Source of the DNA: Forficula auricularia
Lineage: Eukaryota > Arthropoda > Insecta > Dermaptera > Forficulidae
Direction: 5' to 3'
DNA length: 64,000 nucleotides
Assembly (NCBI GenBank): GCA_024734495.1
Contig: JALMQS010000841.1
Span: forward strand, 1,374,749-1,438,748
Shown here one piece after another: positions 32,642 through 44,743 of the stretch. Position 1 is the stretch's first letter; every line of letters begins with the position of its first letter. The position numbers and the translations under genes are program-made. The notes below the pieces were generated by a model that had not been told where the DNA came from, made no database searches, and saw only the letters and a program-made list of their open reading frames with translations.

Positions 32642-33852
32642 CAGTGGCGTTCGGTCCATGGATGCTGTAGATGCGGCGCATCCCGCAAATTCCAAAATGT
32701 CAAGAATATTTTCATTCGTGTTAAATTTGAAAATTTGCAAGATTTTAAAAACAATTTCAATAAATACGTACTACACAACTAATTCATTCAAAGTTATATA
32801 AAATTTAAAATTTATCGAGCTTTTTATCGTTAGCAAATTTAAATAATATGAAAAAATATTCCAGATTTCCTATTTTAATCACTTCATCTACCTGTAGAAA
32901 ATACTTTGATTTTATGAGATTAAAAAGTGAATTAATTTACATGTACTCGTCACATGAATTTCATTTAAAATCTATAAATTTCATTAAACAAATTATTCGT
33001 GAAAGATGAACTAAAAGATATTAGGGCAAAAGTATTTGCTTTAATGAAGTACAATTGAATATTCTCTCTCTTCTATAACGAGTATCGTTTTGGTCCGAGT
33101 GCAAAAGGCCATTCCTAGAATAATAGATATTAAGAAATTAATCTCGAATAGTATGAAACAGGTTTTAACTTGTATTTGTCACCCTTGCAATGTCTTCTTA
33201 GCTCTAAAGAAAGAGAGATCATTCTATCCGTACTCTTTGTAGTTATTTTCATAGATCAGATTCTAATGAAAGTATCGATCACCCGCACATTAAATAATAA
33301 AAAAGTGAAAACTTTTTCAAGACTCGGTATACTAGAGCTGTCTTAGTAATGATTAATAAAATTGAATATAATTTGTTCATTTATGCCTATACTATAACAT
33401 TCCTCTTAAAATTTCAATAGATAATTCAAAAAATATTTTCTGCCTTTTGAACCAGATATTGCAAAATCTAAAAATTTGGTAACGCACAGACTAACAGACA
33501 GAATAACAATAAGACTAACAGACATTTTGACAAAACAATTATTATCTCGAAAAATATAATTTTTTTGTTGTTCACTTATTAGGACTTTTTTTTAGAGCGA
33601 AATGCCATGGTTAAGCCTAATTTTTTTAATCAAAATAGTTTCAGCCGTTTTTGAGATATTTCGAAAAAAAAGAAGGAAAAAAAACACTTTTTTCATGCAC
33701 GATTACAATACTTGACCATACCCTGTATGCTAAAGTAAAAAGTAGGTAGCTACTATGTATTGATACAAAAGAAGAATAAAATAAAATTAAAAAAAATAAA
33801 GGTCCATTTTTTGAACAGCATCCCCTGGTTGAAAAGTCACCTCCCACCACTG
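32642..33852. mobile_element. hAT-like element of the CAGTGGCG family
   Basis: Starts CAGTGGCGTTCGGTCCATGG and ends with the complement of CAGTGGTGGGAGGTGACTTT, flanked by a perfect 8 bp duplication ATGTGTAT (32634-32641, 33853-33860). It inserted beside a LINE 3' end and itself hosts R1 sequence (33470-33745). No transposase frame. Confidence 0.85.
33470..33745 (+). repeat. R1 3' part inside the hAT-like element
   Basis: AATTTGGTAACGCACAGACT, an (ACAG/TAAC)n run, GACATTTTGACAAAACAATT and the end ACCATACCCTGTATG match 62690-62950. Confidence 0.8.
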
Positions 33853-33860
33853 ATGTGTAT

Positions 33861-34325
33861 CTATAACAAAATAATTTTCCTCTCTTATTCAATAAATTTC
33901 ATTTTTTTTTGTCTCTAGATAATTAATATATGCATTATTTCAGTGTTTTGTCTCGTTTACCATTCATTACTGATGCTTAAGATTTTTATTCTATGGTGAA
34001 CCAATCATATGAATATTTATAAGGTTCATCATATTCAAAACTCTGATGTAGTTTAAATTTAAATTGGATTAATTCTCTTTCATTTTCAAATCTCTGCTTC
34101 TCAAATCTCTTTGATTACTTAATTAAGAGCTTTAAGTAATTGATTCAATCGATTTTCCATTTCACGCTTTACACTTATTTGTTAAATAAGATTTAATTTA
34201 AGAAAGAAGTTTTTATTTTATCAAAAAACAAAACAAAAACAGTGAGTTATTTTTTTGATAGTAAATATAATTATACAATTATGAAAATCGATATCGTGTT
34301 TAGACATGAGGATTCTATATACACA
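33861..34325. other. AT-rich sequence without recognised feature
   Basis: Background up to the Helitron 3' end. Confidence 0.35.
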
Positions 34326-34579
34326 CTAACTGCTCCAGGCGTGCCTTCGGCACGCCTTCTCCACTTAGGCCCTCCGGGCAGGTTGCCCTGGCGGGCACCG
34401 TCTCGAGACGGCCAAAAGTTTTTTTAATATTTATTTAATACATTGGCTAAGCACGATCCCTATCCGACCAACCGGAATCGTTCTAATAATTTAACGATTT
34501 GCCATTGGCTATGCACTGGCCAATCAGATCTTTTGAATCATACAAACATATATACATAATTTTCCATTATATATATAGA
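34326..34579 (-). mobile_element. non-autonomous Helitron, second family
   Basis: On the minus strand it starts TCTATATATATAATGGAAAA after A. It ends with a 9 bp-stem hairpin GGCGTGCC-GAA-GGCACGCC, then GCAGTTAG before T. The body matches 51324-51620 (CTGATTGGCCAGTGCATAGC, AAATTATTAGAACGATTC). The 3' third is GC-rich with a further palindrome (CCGTCTCGAGACGG). No genes. Confidence 0.85.
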
Positions 34580-35658
34580 TAATACTAGTATTAATGTATT
34601 AGTGAAATAAATACAAGTTGAGATTTTTCCTGATACATTTCAAGGTCTCCTGAACTCAAAAGGGTTTTTTACTTAGTCTCTCTCTCTCTTTCTCTGAGTG
34701 AGTGTAAGACTGTTTTATCAATATTCTGGCTATCAGACTATTGAAGCAATAATTATGAAATCTCGAATTCAGAGATTTTCATTAATAAATAAGAGAGCGG
34801 GGATGCCGATATTTCAAAATTATACTTTAAGTTAATTTATTTCAATTCTACAATAAATTTTTTTTTTTCAAAACTTGCTTCTTAAGATAATTATTTTCAC
34901 GTTTTGACAAGCTCTTCTTCATTCAAAATCACTATGGCCAACAAAGTTTATAATAGCTTGAACATCTAGAAATAGCAAAGAATTATCTCTTTCTAACTGG
35001 TATACTTTAAAGTTTTTTATTTTTTATGTTTTCTTTCAAAATTATTAAAATTCTAAGGACGAGGCTTGTGTCTTTTCCGCCTAGCCTTTAAATATGTCAA
35101 TGCTCAAATCACAATTTAGCGTAAAAAAAAAACTATTGAATTAAAAATAAAAATAAATCTGGAAATAGAAAAAAAAAACAAAAACATTTTTCTTTAAGAA
35201 CTTGACATTGAATCTAACTAAAAGAAAAGAAATCTACTTCACGACTAATGGGACCAATGGGATAGAATTTAGAACCAACTACCCTACAACATATCAATCA
35301 ATGGTGTCGTTCCACTGGAGATAAGCTATCCAAAAGATGAAAATATCATTTATCAAGTTCACTCATGTATTACAGACTGGGGTACCACGATTACCATCGA
35401 AATGCAAAGGGCTCCTCCAACCTACGTGATATTACCCCTCAAAAGCTTTTATTTATTAAATCATCTTTTCCATATCCCTAAGAAGCCTTCTGACACGTCT
35501 CAAAATAGAGATAGATTATCAGCATTTATATTTAATCTTTCATTCCAGTATGAACAAAATAAAATATTTACATTTTGGCCCTGGCCTATTTGAATTGATG
35601 CAGAATCACCTATGAGTACCTATACTATATAATTGATAGGGCGTTGTATGCCGGCGTC
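34580..35658. other. AT-rich sequence without recognised feature
   Basis: A (TC)n run at 34676-34696. Otherwise background. Confidence 0.35.
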
Positions 35659-35671
35659 AATGTACCTAGTT

Positions 35672-35812
35672 TTTTTTTTTTCGGCAATTTTATATATTTT
35701 TAAAATGTGTCTCTACCCCGGGGTCAAATTTTAGCCGGATGCCTCGAGTCGGATTCGAACCCGGGTCCACTTGGTTAGCAGGCTGATACGCTACCACCTA
35801 GCCTAACCCCTT
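35672..35812 (-). repeat. tRNA-derived SINE (family 1), full-length copy
   Basis: The minus strand reads GGCTAGGTGGTAGCGTATCA (box A), CCCGGGTTCGAATCCGAC (perfect box B), body and A-tail. Flanked by a perfect 13 bp target duplication AATGTACCTAGTT (35659-35671, 35813-35825). It lacks the GGCTAGAAAGGCCG tail segment of the other copies, so the tail length varies in the family. Confidence 0.9.
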
Positions 35813-35899
35813 AATGTACCTAGTTATACACGATTTTTGCACCTAATGCAATTGTTAATCTTAAAATTAAGAAACGTTACCTATATAAATAGAAGATAT

Positions 35900-36885
35900 A
35901 ATATGTTGTCTCAGAGAAAGAGAGGTTCCAGAAAGATTAATTAGGATAATAAAATATCTAAACACAAATACAAGAGCAAAAATAAAATCGAATAACCAGA
36001 TATCGGGATCTATTTCAATAACAAGAGGAGTGAGGCAAGGCGATTCGTTAAGTCCTTTGCTCTTCAATCTCATTATGGATAAAATTTTAGCATATTTGAC
36101 GACCCATCTTGGATACAAAATGGGAGAAAACTCCATAGATGTTGTGTGCTATGCTGATGACGTGGTTTTGGTGTCGGATAGCGAGCAGAATCTGCAAACT
36201 CTCTATCACAATTCGATCAAATGGCAGAAAGATTAAATATGGAAATATCAATTGGAAAAACAAAATGTCTTGTGATAGCGAAATAACAGCTTAAGTGTGA
36301 AATCAAACTTAAAAATACAACATTAGATCAAGTTGAAAAATTTAACTATTTGGGAGCCGAGATCTGAGCCAATGAGGTTAAAACCCAAGAAACAAAAGGT
36401 GCTACGATAGCTGGATGTCTATATGGTTTGGTCTGGAAAAACAAATATATGTCAGCAAAAAGCAAAGTACGAATTCATAAGACCTGCGTACGTTCCGTGT
36501 TAACATATGCAGCAGAAACCAGAGCATCAACAATTACCACCCAACAACTACTGAGAACAACAGAGATGAGAGTAATAAGGGCTATACATGGGAAAACATT
36601 AAGGGATAAAATCCGCAGCAAAACTCTAAGAGCACTAAGCGAAATCCAGGATATAGTGGAATGGATCGATGTGGGAAAGAGAGGATAGGGGGAACATGTG
36701 GAACGAATGACGGATGACCGCCTTGCAAAAATCGTGAAGGAAAATCGCCCACGTGGTACACGGAGCAGAGGGCGGCCGAAAAAAAGATGGAAAGATGTCG
36801 CAGAAAGAAACTAACGTCTTTATTCTTTTTTTCTTATCGGAAGAACAGGCGAAAGCCTGTAGAGAAGATGAAGAAGAAGAAGACC
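35900..36885 (+). pseudogene. RTE-like LINE reverse transcriptase relic with 3' end
   Basis: In order: ITRGVRQGDSLSPLLFNLIM (palm motif), CYADDVVLVSD (catalytic YADD), then a frameshift at about 36205. In the next frame: MAERLNMEISIGKTKCLVI, NYLGAEI, AGCLYGLVWKNKYMSAKSK, YKTCVR-like HKTCVRSVLTYAAETRA, TTEMRVIRAIHGKTLRDK, a stop near 36688, and HVERMTDDRLAKIV and GRPKKRWKD. It ends in a (GAA)n-type tail near 36885, after ACAGGCGAAAGCCTGT, which forms a hairpin. Several stops make it dead. The 5' half including the endonuclease is missing. Confidence 0.85.
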
Positions 36886-37478
36886 TATATAAATACGTCT
36901 ATTCTCTTCGTATTTCAAGAATGATATAATTGTATTTCTTATCAATACAAAATATCTATGATAGAATCTATATTTTTTAATCTTTTTAACAAGATCTCTT
37001 CTTTAGGACTAGAATCTACTGCAGGGGACCACATTGGGCCCGCGAAGCCATGAACTTTACCCCGCAACTAACAATTATTTTTACAACTGTTTTCACTGAT
37101 TATTATAAATTATTATAGCATTGTTTCAAAGATATGCAATAATTTAGACTCAGCTAAAAATTCTTAATAATGGGCTTAAATAATAATGTGTTAATTCGCA
37201 TTAGGGATGGAACTCGATATGTGAGTCCCAATCGCACTTGGCCGCCTAAATTAATTTTCATCGCTTTAGTTTACAATTGTTTTAGATGTTATAATCTAGA
37301 GACAATCAATTTGAAAAAATTTAATTTTCCGAGAATAGTAAAGGTCTTGATGAGGTTTGTTTGCTTTGTTTGTAAATTGACCAGCTTACTATTATAGCAA
37401 AATTGAATTTACCTACATTCAATTGGGTATTTGAAGCCGTGGGAAATAACAGATGGAATATTTCTAATCAAAAAGACT
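36886..37478. other. AT-rich sequence without recognised feature
   Basis: Open frame 37170-37397 has no recognisable family. Confidence 0.35.
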
Positions 37479-37489
37479 ATATTATAGGT

Positions 37490-37699
37490 GGGAGTCATGT
37501 TAGCCGAGTGGTTATAGAGCATGCCTTCTAATCAAACCTGACTCGCTGCAAATATTTGACCGGACATAATCTGATCCCTTCAGGGGAAAGTAGTGGGAAA
37601 CCACCCCTGAGAAAAATTTCCCCAGGAAAATTACAATGGAGAGGATACTCCGTAAAGTAATCTTCGACACTCGGAATCGAATATGGCCCATGAAGAAGA
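37490..37699 (+). repeat. tRNA-derived SINE (family 3)
   Basis: The head GTTAGCCGAGTGGTTATAGAG has a clear box A of Ser/Leu tRNA type. Box B is decayed. The body has GGGAAACCACCCCTGAGAAA and ends ATGAAGAAGA. Flanked by a perfect 11 bp duplication ATATTATAGGT (37479-37489, 37700-37710). Confidence 0.8.
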
Positions 37700-37711
37700 A
37701 TATTATAGGTA

Positions 37712-38311
37712 TACACCAATACCTCACTTTGCGTCAGGGTTCCGTTCCAAAAAAACACGACGCAAATTGAAACGACGCAAAGTGAATTAAGATTTTCTAT
37801 AGCAAACCATGTAAAGATCGAAGATAGGTTCCAGGGTTACGAAAATACTACTTTTTAAAAAGAAAATTGAACAAAGTAAACATTTAAAAAATTTTTTTAC
37901 CTTTTTTGTAACCAGAAACAACCCGTAGAAATTTATAAAAAAAATTTATTCTCTTTTAAAAAAAGCACAACCACTAATTGAAACGTTACAAAAAGCACAA
38001 CACACTACATAATTGAAACTGAACTCTAAAATTAGCAAAACAAAGTGAAAATAAAACTGTATTAAAATTGCGTTGATTTTCAGTTAGAAAGGGAATCCCC
38101 GAGTTTTGATGGCATGGCGCAATTAGAAACAAAAGTGGTCCCATCTTTTAGAAAAAAAAGAAAATTTCAAAAAAAAAAATTAAAGACTCGAACCCAAAAC
38201 AACGCAACCTCGAAAATCTAACGACGCACAGTGAAAATTAGTACTAATTAAGCAGTGACGCTACTTCGAAAAAACGCAAAACGAAACGACGCAAAGCGAG
38301 GTATTGGTGTA
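37712..38311. mobile_element. pogo/Tigger-like MITE
   Basis: Inverted ends TACACCAATACCTCACTTTG with TA on both sides (37710-37711, 38312-38313). Subterminal copies of GACGCAAA on both strands. No open frame. It begins one base after the right target duplication of SINE family 3. Confidence 0.8.
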
Positions 38312-39369
38312 TATTATTGGTAAATAGGTATAGGTATATATATATATGTTTATTCGCATCAAGCAGAGGAAACCTCATCGATTTCACAAGTTATATTCTT
38401 GCACTCTTCTGAGAAGCTCTGCTCTATTCCATTGGAATGGACGAATAAATATAAACGAATCAGCAAATGTTTGAAAAAGTAAATTAATTAACTTTATACA
38501 TGTCTGTGCACACTGTGAAGCTGTTGTCGAATGTTGATGAATGTTGCAGATTTTTTCGCTATGGATAATGGAATCACGATGGGTAGGTAATCAATCCCGA
38601 AAAACGTTCTATGTCATCAATCTGACCCCGAAAAACTCAACTGAGATTTTTTTCCTTGTTTAGATATTAATTAGCAAGTGTGTAATATGGAAAGTATATT
38701 TATTTTATGATGAATAGAATTATTGATTTCTAATTAATCTTATACATTATCTTAACTTTTTTTTGCTTACAAAGAAATGCATTTAATTATAATTAAAATT
38801 TAAAGAATTTAAATGAGTTTCAAAGACCAAGTTTTGAATTCATTTCTCTATAAAAATTGATATTAAGGTTGATTAAAGTGTAAACTTTTTGAATTAACTA
38901 AGAATGTTAACTTTTCCATTAAATTATATTAGCAGAGGTGTAAACTGACATTTGCTGATATGATTTTCCTTTAAAAATAATAAAAATAATAATAATATTT
39001 TAGGAATAAAGATTGTAATTGAGTGAGTGATATTTTCGACGAGGTGTTAACTAGTTTTAGTAAAATAAACAAAAATTCTTATCGATCCCGAGAAATGCAA
39101 ACAGAAATTCCAATTTTCTCGCATGTGCTTGCTTTTAATGTACACATGTTTAAGTATAAGGAAATTAGAAAAAAATATTTGTAATACTTGATATGAATTT
39201 CTAATTAAATTTATTAAAAATTCTTTATTTTTTTAAATCTATTTTTATAAACAATATATCTAAAATGTTGAGGAAGAAATAAAAATAAAAATTAAATAAC
39301 AATATTAATAATATTGTACCTTTTATGCAGAAATGGTTTAAATATGTCTTAATTACAGTATGTATATAG
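38312..39369. other. AT-rich sequence without recognised feature
   Basis: Background only. Confidence 0.35.
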
Positions 39370-39605
39370 CAGTGGCGGTTGGTGACTTTTCAACCAGGGG
39401 ATGCTGTCCAAAAAAGTACCAGGCAGCTTGAAACCTTCTATCAGCACCCTTTTAGGAAAAATCGTACATTTTAATTGCCCTTTGAAACTATGCAACAATT
39501 TTATTTCATTTCGAGAAACAATATACATAGTTTTCAAAACAAAAAATGTTTCTTCAAGAAATATTTGAAATAACGGATAATAATTTGAAAATTTAAAGAA
39601 CCTAA
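39370..39605 (+). mobile_element. hAT-like element of the CAGTGGCG family, right end missing
   Basis: Starts CAGTGGCGGTTGGTGACTTT, then GATGCTGTCC, and continues as 21276-21480 (CTTGAAACCTTCTATCAGCA). It breaks off in an (AATA)n run. Confidence 0.75.
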
Positions 39606-39694
39606 ATAAATAAATAAATACAATAAGTCCGTCCCCCAAAATCATTTCTAACTAGGCCCCTAGTTTGACTCATTTTATAAAAGCTTTTAATCTT

Positions 39695-39760
39695 TTCCTC
39701 TTTTAAAGATACACTACCATGGCATATGTTATAATGAAATAAAATCAATAATCAGTTCTA
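39695..39760 (+). pseudogene. short decayed LINE fragment
   Basis: AAAGATACACTACCATGGCA and AATGAAATAAAATCAATAAT match 29960-30010 of the 30 kb LINE (region encoding YRYYHG...EIKSII). Confidence 0.55.
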
Positions 39761-40340
39761 AAACCTAATTAAATATTTTGTAGCATTATATCTCTTTGCG
39801 ATCAAACAAGAGCCTAAGTGAATTTTTATTTATTCCTATGATTTTCATAAACCTTTTCTTATTTATTTATTTTTTTTAATTTGATTTAATGTTTGAGAAC
39901 TAGGTTTTCAATTAGCTTGGACTCCAATTAAACACCTTGAACAAATGTCAAATGTCTATTAACCACCAATCTTTCTAGAAAGAGTCTTCTTTATCCTTAA
40001 CATAGCAAAATAATATTTTATAAAATTAGTATCGCTAAGTAGAAGAGAATAGTACTAAACTTGATATCCAAGAAGAGGTGTAATTTTTATTTCCACTAAA
40101 TCAATATTATTATATGATAATTAATATAGTATATGTAAAGCATTCCTCTCCTGATGTGTTCACTTTTGGAAGACTTTTCCCCTCGAATGTCTTAAAAGTT
40201 ACTTTCTCTAAGCCCATAAATTTGCCAAAAATCACTTGTTTCATTCATGCGCTTCTCCATGATCTAAACAGTACCTAAACCGTAATGAAAATATAAGCTT
40301 TTTGCATAAGAACGAACATTCTACGATCTTCTATTTTTTA
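39761..40340. other. AT-rich sequence without recognised feature
   Basis: Background only. Confidence 0.35.
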
Positions 40341-40920
40341 ATAGTTTTTAAGGAATTTGGTGTTGGTACTTGGTGAAACATTTTTTTAAAATTATTGGAT
40401 AAAAAATACTTGGTAGGTTTCACATTAAGATATAAAAATAAAACGAATTTATTTTTGGAGAATCTTTAATCTCGATATATATATTTCGGGTGACCAACCC
40501 ATCTTCAGGAGCAACAGAATGTAACTGACCTTGATAAGTCGAATTTGAATACAAGTCAATGGTAAAATTTATTTTTAAATAACAAAAGGGTAAATATTTA
40601 AACTTAGTGGAGGGAGAAAGGTAGGAAGTCTATTTTGTTTAATTTTGAATGAACATCTGAGAAATGAGGATCTACACTCAGGTAGGTGTGGGGGGGGGAT
40701 TAATGAAAACAAATTTGCAAATATTTAAAGAATGTAATCAATGATTGTACTTTTCTTAACTACTTAACTACTTTTTGTTGCTCCTGAAGATGGGTCAGTC
40801 ATCCGAAATATATATATCGAGATTAAAGATTCTCGAAAAATAATTTCGTTTTATTTTTATATATTAATATGAAACCCACCAAGTATTTTTTATCCAATAA
40901 CTTCAATTTTTTATTTATTT
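40341..40920. mobile_element. inverted-arm element (family P1) with hammerhead-like cores
   Basis: Arms 40408-40515 and 40778-40912 are inverted repeats (TTGGATAAAAAATACTTGGT and complement; GTTGCTCCTGAAGATGGGT at the inner ends). Beyond the left arm is the family tail AATTTGGTGTTGGTACTTGG, TGAAACATTTT. Each inner end has CTGAAGA - stem - CGAAATA: minus strand 40483-40513 with stem GGGT/ACCC, and plus strand 40784-40810. A poly-G run lies at 40690. The inverted terminal repeats plus tail resemble Penelope-like element copies, but no reverse transcriptase is present, so the class is inference. Confidence 0.6.
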
Positions 40921-41523
40921 ATAATGGGTATCGGAATCCGAAAAGATAGACAAAATTGTTTAGTGAGTGGGTCTTGAACTTTTAGTTCTACTATCCGGAA
41001 GCACAGACGCTATAGTCTCAAACAACCTCGTTCCTTAGAAACAGTTAATTGTCTGAAATTATTCTTCCAACATAAAAAAAAATCATTTTCTGTTCAGGCT
41101 CATTGTGAGTTTTTAAAAAATCAATATAGCAATTAATTTTATCAATGATAAGAAATTCTATTCAAGAAAAAGGGGTAATTCAAAAAGGCATTCCAGACAG
41201 ATCGTTATCAGTAGAAATTAATATATCAAGGTAGAATTGCCTTGGGAATAATTTGAATATGTATGTCTCAGATAAATTCTCTTTATCTGATTATCCGTTA
41301 ATTCTAAAAACATTATGCTAGGTTCTGGTCAAGCTAGGCATGAATTAAAGTATTAAAATTTGAATTACAATGTTCAAATGAATAGTGTATGCTATATACC
41401 ACCATTGTATTGAAAATGTTTGAATCAATCAACTTTTAGTATAATTAAAAAAGTTTAAAAGAAATAAATCAGAGGGTGTATTTTCTATCATAAAAATAAA
41501 GTATAGATATATTATATACTCGT
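40921..41523. other. AT-rich sequence; part recurs at 42340-42420
   Basis: 41050-41115 (CCAACATAAAAA, AATCATT, CTCA.TGTGAGTTTT) resembles 42370-42410. Otherwise background. Confidence 0.35.
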
Positions 41524-41535
41524 ATATCATCTTGA

Positions 41536-41819
41536 AAGGTGACAGTGGGTCAGTGGTTAGAGTGTTGGGCCGTTGGCCTGAAGTATGCTAGTTCGTGACT
41601 GAGTCTCGGCAGATATTTGCAGTCGCCGCCTCTTGGAAAGCAACGGCAAACTACCAAGAGTATAATTGCCTAGTTAACCTCTCCAAACTAGCCATTAAAA
41701 CCGGCGTTAAAAAGTAGGTCCGGTATATCTGTGTAAAATATCTAAACACACTCAGCACAGGTATATGTGGAGAGGTGCCTTAACGTTAGGGAGACCTGAT
41801 ATGGCAATCAAAGAAGAAA
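41536..41819 (+). repeat. tRNA-derived SINE (family 2), full-length copy
   Basis: The head GGGTCAGTGGTTAGAGTGTT carries box A, and GTTCGTGACTG marks a degenerate box B. The body is shared with 9602-9836. Flanked by ATATCATCTTGA / ATATCACCTTGA (12 bp, one mismatch). Confidence 0.8.
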
Positions 41820-41894
41820 ATATCACCTTGAGGTGCTATACAAGAGTTCGATTGTTGGCGATTATTATGTAGAGTATTTTGGTTGGTTGGTTTC

Positions 41895-42002
41895 TCCTGC
41901 ATTTTCCGAGGCGCCTTTAATTTTTACCATTGAGGAAAAGTCTCTAAAACGGGATCTGATCCCGAGTGAACGTGATTGAAAATCGATCGCTATGCTAGCC
42001 TC
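41895..42002 (-). repeat. possible SINE with tRNA-like head
   Basis: On the minus strand GGCTAGCATAGCGATCGA resembles box A and CGGGATCAGATCCCG resembles box B, at tRNA-like spacing. No target duplication or second copy found. Confidence 0.35.
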
Positions 42003-42221
42003 GTATCATATATGTAAACATTAGTTAGTTTATTTTTATAGTTGAACTATAAAACATTTTTATATTTAATTCACTTCAAAATCATGGTATGAGAGAGCCA
42101 CTAATTTGATAGCTCAAGTATTATTGGAACTATGAAGTTAGGAATCTTTGGTATACAGACCGACTCGCACTTGCCCGGCTTATTTATTTATTAACAGAGA
42201 ATCCTATTAATTGACATTGTA

Positions 42222-42256
42222 CTGAAGATGAACACTTTAAAGTGTCCGAAACGTTC
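42222..42256 (+). ncRNA. hammerhead-like core motif
   Basis: CTGAAGA TGA, a perfect stem-loop ACACTTTAAAGTGT, then CCGAAACG. Outer stems not assigned; the flanks TTTATTTATTA and AATTAATAAATA are partly complementary. Confidence 0.3.
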
Positions 42257-42259
42257 AAT

Positions 42260-43130
42260 TAATAAATAAGGAAGGCCACACGAAATTTAGATCCAATCAA
42301 TATGAAGAACAAACGATACACTCTCAGACAACTACGTCCTTGAGTAACTGTCTCGAATTATTCGTCCAACATAAAAAAATCATTCTGATTTAGTCTCAAT
42401 GTGAGTTTTAAAAACGTAGTCAAAACAAATATTTTACATGTGTCACAAATTGAATCGACTTTATGGAGTATCGAAAAAGTAAAATATTTATTTTGAATTG
42501 AAATTCCTAAAGCTGAAATGATTATATAATCAGTATTATTATTATTTTAATGATTGTGATTCTTTTTAACTTATCTATCAATAGAAAGGGATTATTCATA
42601 TCATATCAACTCAATGATTCGAATTTCAACTTTCCTCAAAACATTATTCCCCTATTCAATATCCTATCAAAATATGTGAAAAATAATTTTTGTTTTTGTT
42701 TGTGGGTGAGCCTGCTGTAGAATTTTAAAAATTAATAATAACCCGGAATATAAAATATTGACTAGGTATAAAAACAATTAAATTTTTTTTTAAAGATTAG
42801 CTAATTTCTTAAAGAGATTAATTTAGAGTAGGCCTTCCTTGGTGAAATTAAAAATTAAATTAAATTGATTTTTGTTACTTGTGTAAAAAGAAATATTGGT
42901 ACTTGGGAATTAGGAACAAAAGAACTTACTAAATACTTATAAGGCGTTTATTCACCGAAAATGAATTTTTTTGATGTTTTATGATGAAAAAAATAGCTGA
43001 TTTTTTCAAATTTCATCATGAGCGGTTCACTCAAAATAGTCTCCAGATCATATCAGTCGGATCATCAAAGATTCAACTATAAAATATTACGAAATACGGC
43101 CGACATGCTTAGTATTAAATTGAAACAAAT
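42260..43130. other. AT-rich sequence without recognised feature
   Basis: The open frame 43018-43227 runs into the palindrome and is probably fortuitous. Confidence 0.35.
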
Positions 43131-43388
43131 TTTAATTAAATTAATCTTTAAGAAATTCAAAGATGTTTTTATAAAGCGAAATTTTAGAGAATACTTAACC
43201 AGACTACCGTTTTATAAGAACCTTTGAGGTCCAGCTGATTCTCCATCCTGAATCAAGAGAGCGAAGGAGGGAGGATGGAGAATCAGCTGGACCTCAAAGG
43301 TTCTTATAAAACGGTAGTCTGGCTAAGTATTCTCTAAAATTTCGCTTTATAAAAACATCTTTGAATTTCTTAAAGATTAATTTAATTA
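43131..43388. repeat. near-perfect palindrome, 118 bp arms
   Basis: Arms 43131-43248 and 43271-43388 differ at one position by eye and are separated by 22 bp. The inner half is GC-richer (AGGTCCAGCTGATTCTCC). No resemblance to other elements here. Confidence 0.9.
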
Positions 43389-44743
43389 ATTTGATAATTT
43401 CTATATTTGTATAAATATACTAGAAAAACAAATTTACTTATAATTTGTTAAAAATTCCGTTGAGTGGATTTGCTCGCGAATTTACTCCGCGGAATTCTAA
43501 ATTAAATTGAAACAAATTTTGTTTGTTTTATTTGCTAATTGTCCTTAAAAATGTCTGAAACGTAAAGAATTTTATACCAGGATTTTTCATCTCTGTGTCT
43601 GTCTGTGTGTCCGAATTTTGACACCCACTAACTAAAGAACAGAAAGTCGTAGAAAATTCGTTCTGGTACCAAATTGTTTGTATTTCGAATGGGCTCTCTA
43701 GTTTTAGAACTTCTGCTTGAAAAATGAAGAAAATTTTATTTTTTATCAAGATTAAACAAAATAAAAAATATATTTAAAATAGTTTATTATAATTATGATT
43801 AATATTATTAGGGTGGCTCTAGTTTTCAAGGGTATACCGAGTCTTGAAAAAAGTTTTAACTTTTCCTTTATTTTGGAGATGGTTTTAAAGATGTTCCAAT
43901 TTTTTATATTTAAATTTAATTCTAGGCGACGCTTCGTCACAGAAAATATATATTGTAAAATGTTGGAAAACTTATTTGATTACTGCAAATTTTGTGATTC
44001 TTGGGCCAGGTTTTTTTTTTAATAATTAAAAGAAAAATATTCCCCAATATAAACTGGAGATCTTCTTCACATTGAAATTTATTATCGCTAATATATTTTA
44101 TTACAAAGGTAATAAAAAGAAAGGTAAAATAACGACCTATTTTTAACGCTCGTTTTTTGTTCGCTGGCTCAAATTAAAGGCCATTTGGAGCTGTACTAAA
44201 TACGGAGACTGTTCTGAATTTATTTTCACAGCTTTTTTCTAGAGGTTCACCTGATATGTGTATTTGGCACGGGTTGAGCTGAGTTGTTCCCTTTGGCAAT
44301 GTTACGATCTATTCGGCTCCACAAAAGTAATTATTTAAGTTTTCTCTATAGATCTCGACGTTTCAACTTTCATCAATGGAATGTAAAGCAAACATTTTTT
44401 GCTCACCATAGGGTATTCAAATAATTAAAATAATTTTTCGTTTTTGAACAAAATATTATCTATTTGACTTTATTATAAAGAAGCCTATACAATTTCATTC
44501 TTTCATTACAATATTTAATTTAAGGGGGTAAGGATATAGTAAAGTCACGTGGAGTGTTTAAAACACTCCAAATTTTTGAGTTCTCTAATATTTACTTAAT
44601 ACCTTTTTATTTGTTAAAAAAATTACTTTTAGGCAATATCTATTCCATCTCTGTAATCCGTGTAAAACTCCAACTACTCGGAGCACCGTATTTAGATTAG
44701 TTTCGGGTATAGTACTCTGCAAGAAGTGAAGCTAAGTAATAGC
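43389..44743. other. AT-rich sequence without recognised feature
   Basis: Includes degenerate dispersed motifs only (for example TATACCGAGTCTTGAAAAAA at 43832). Open frames are not family-like. Confidence 0.35.

Noticed and set aside
41536..41819. Functional tRNA gene at the head of SINE family 2
   Set aside because: Box B is degenerate and the unit has SINE body, tail and target duplication.
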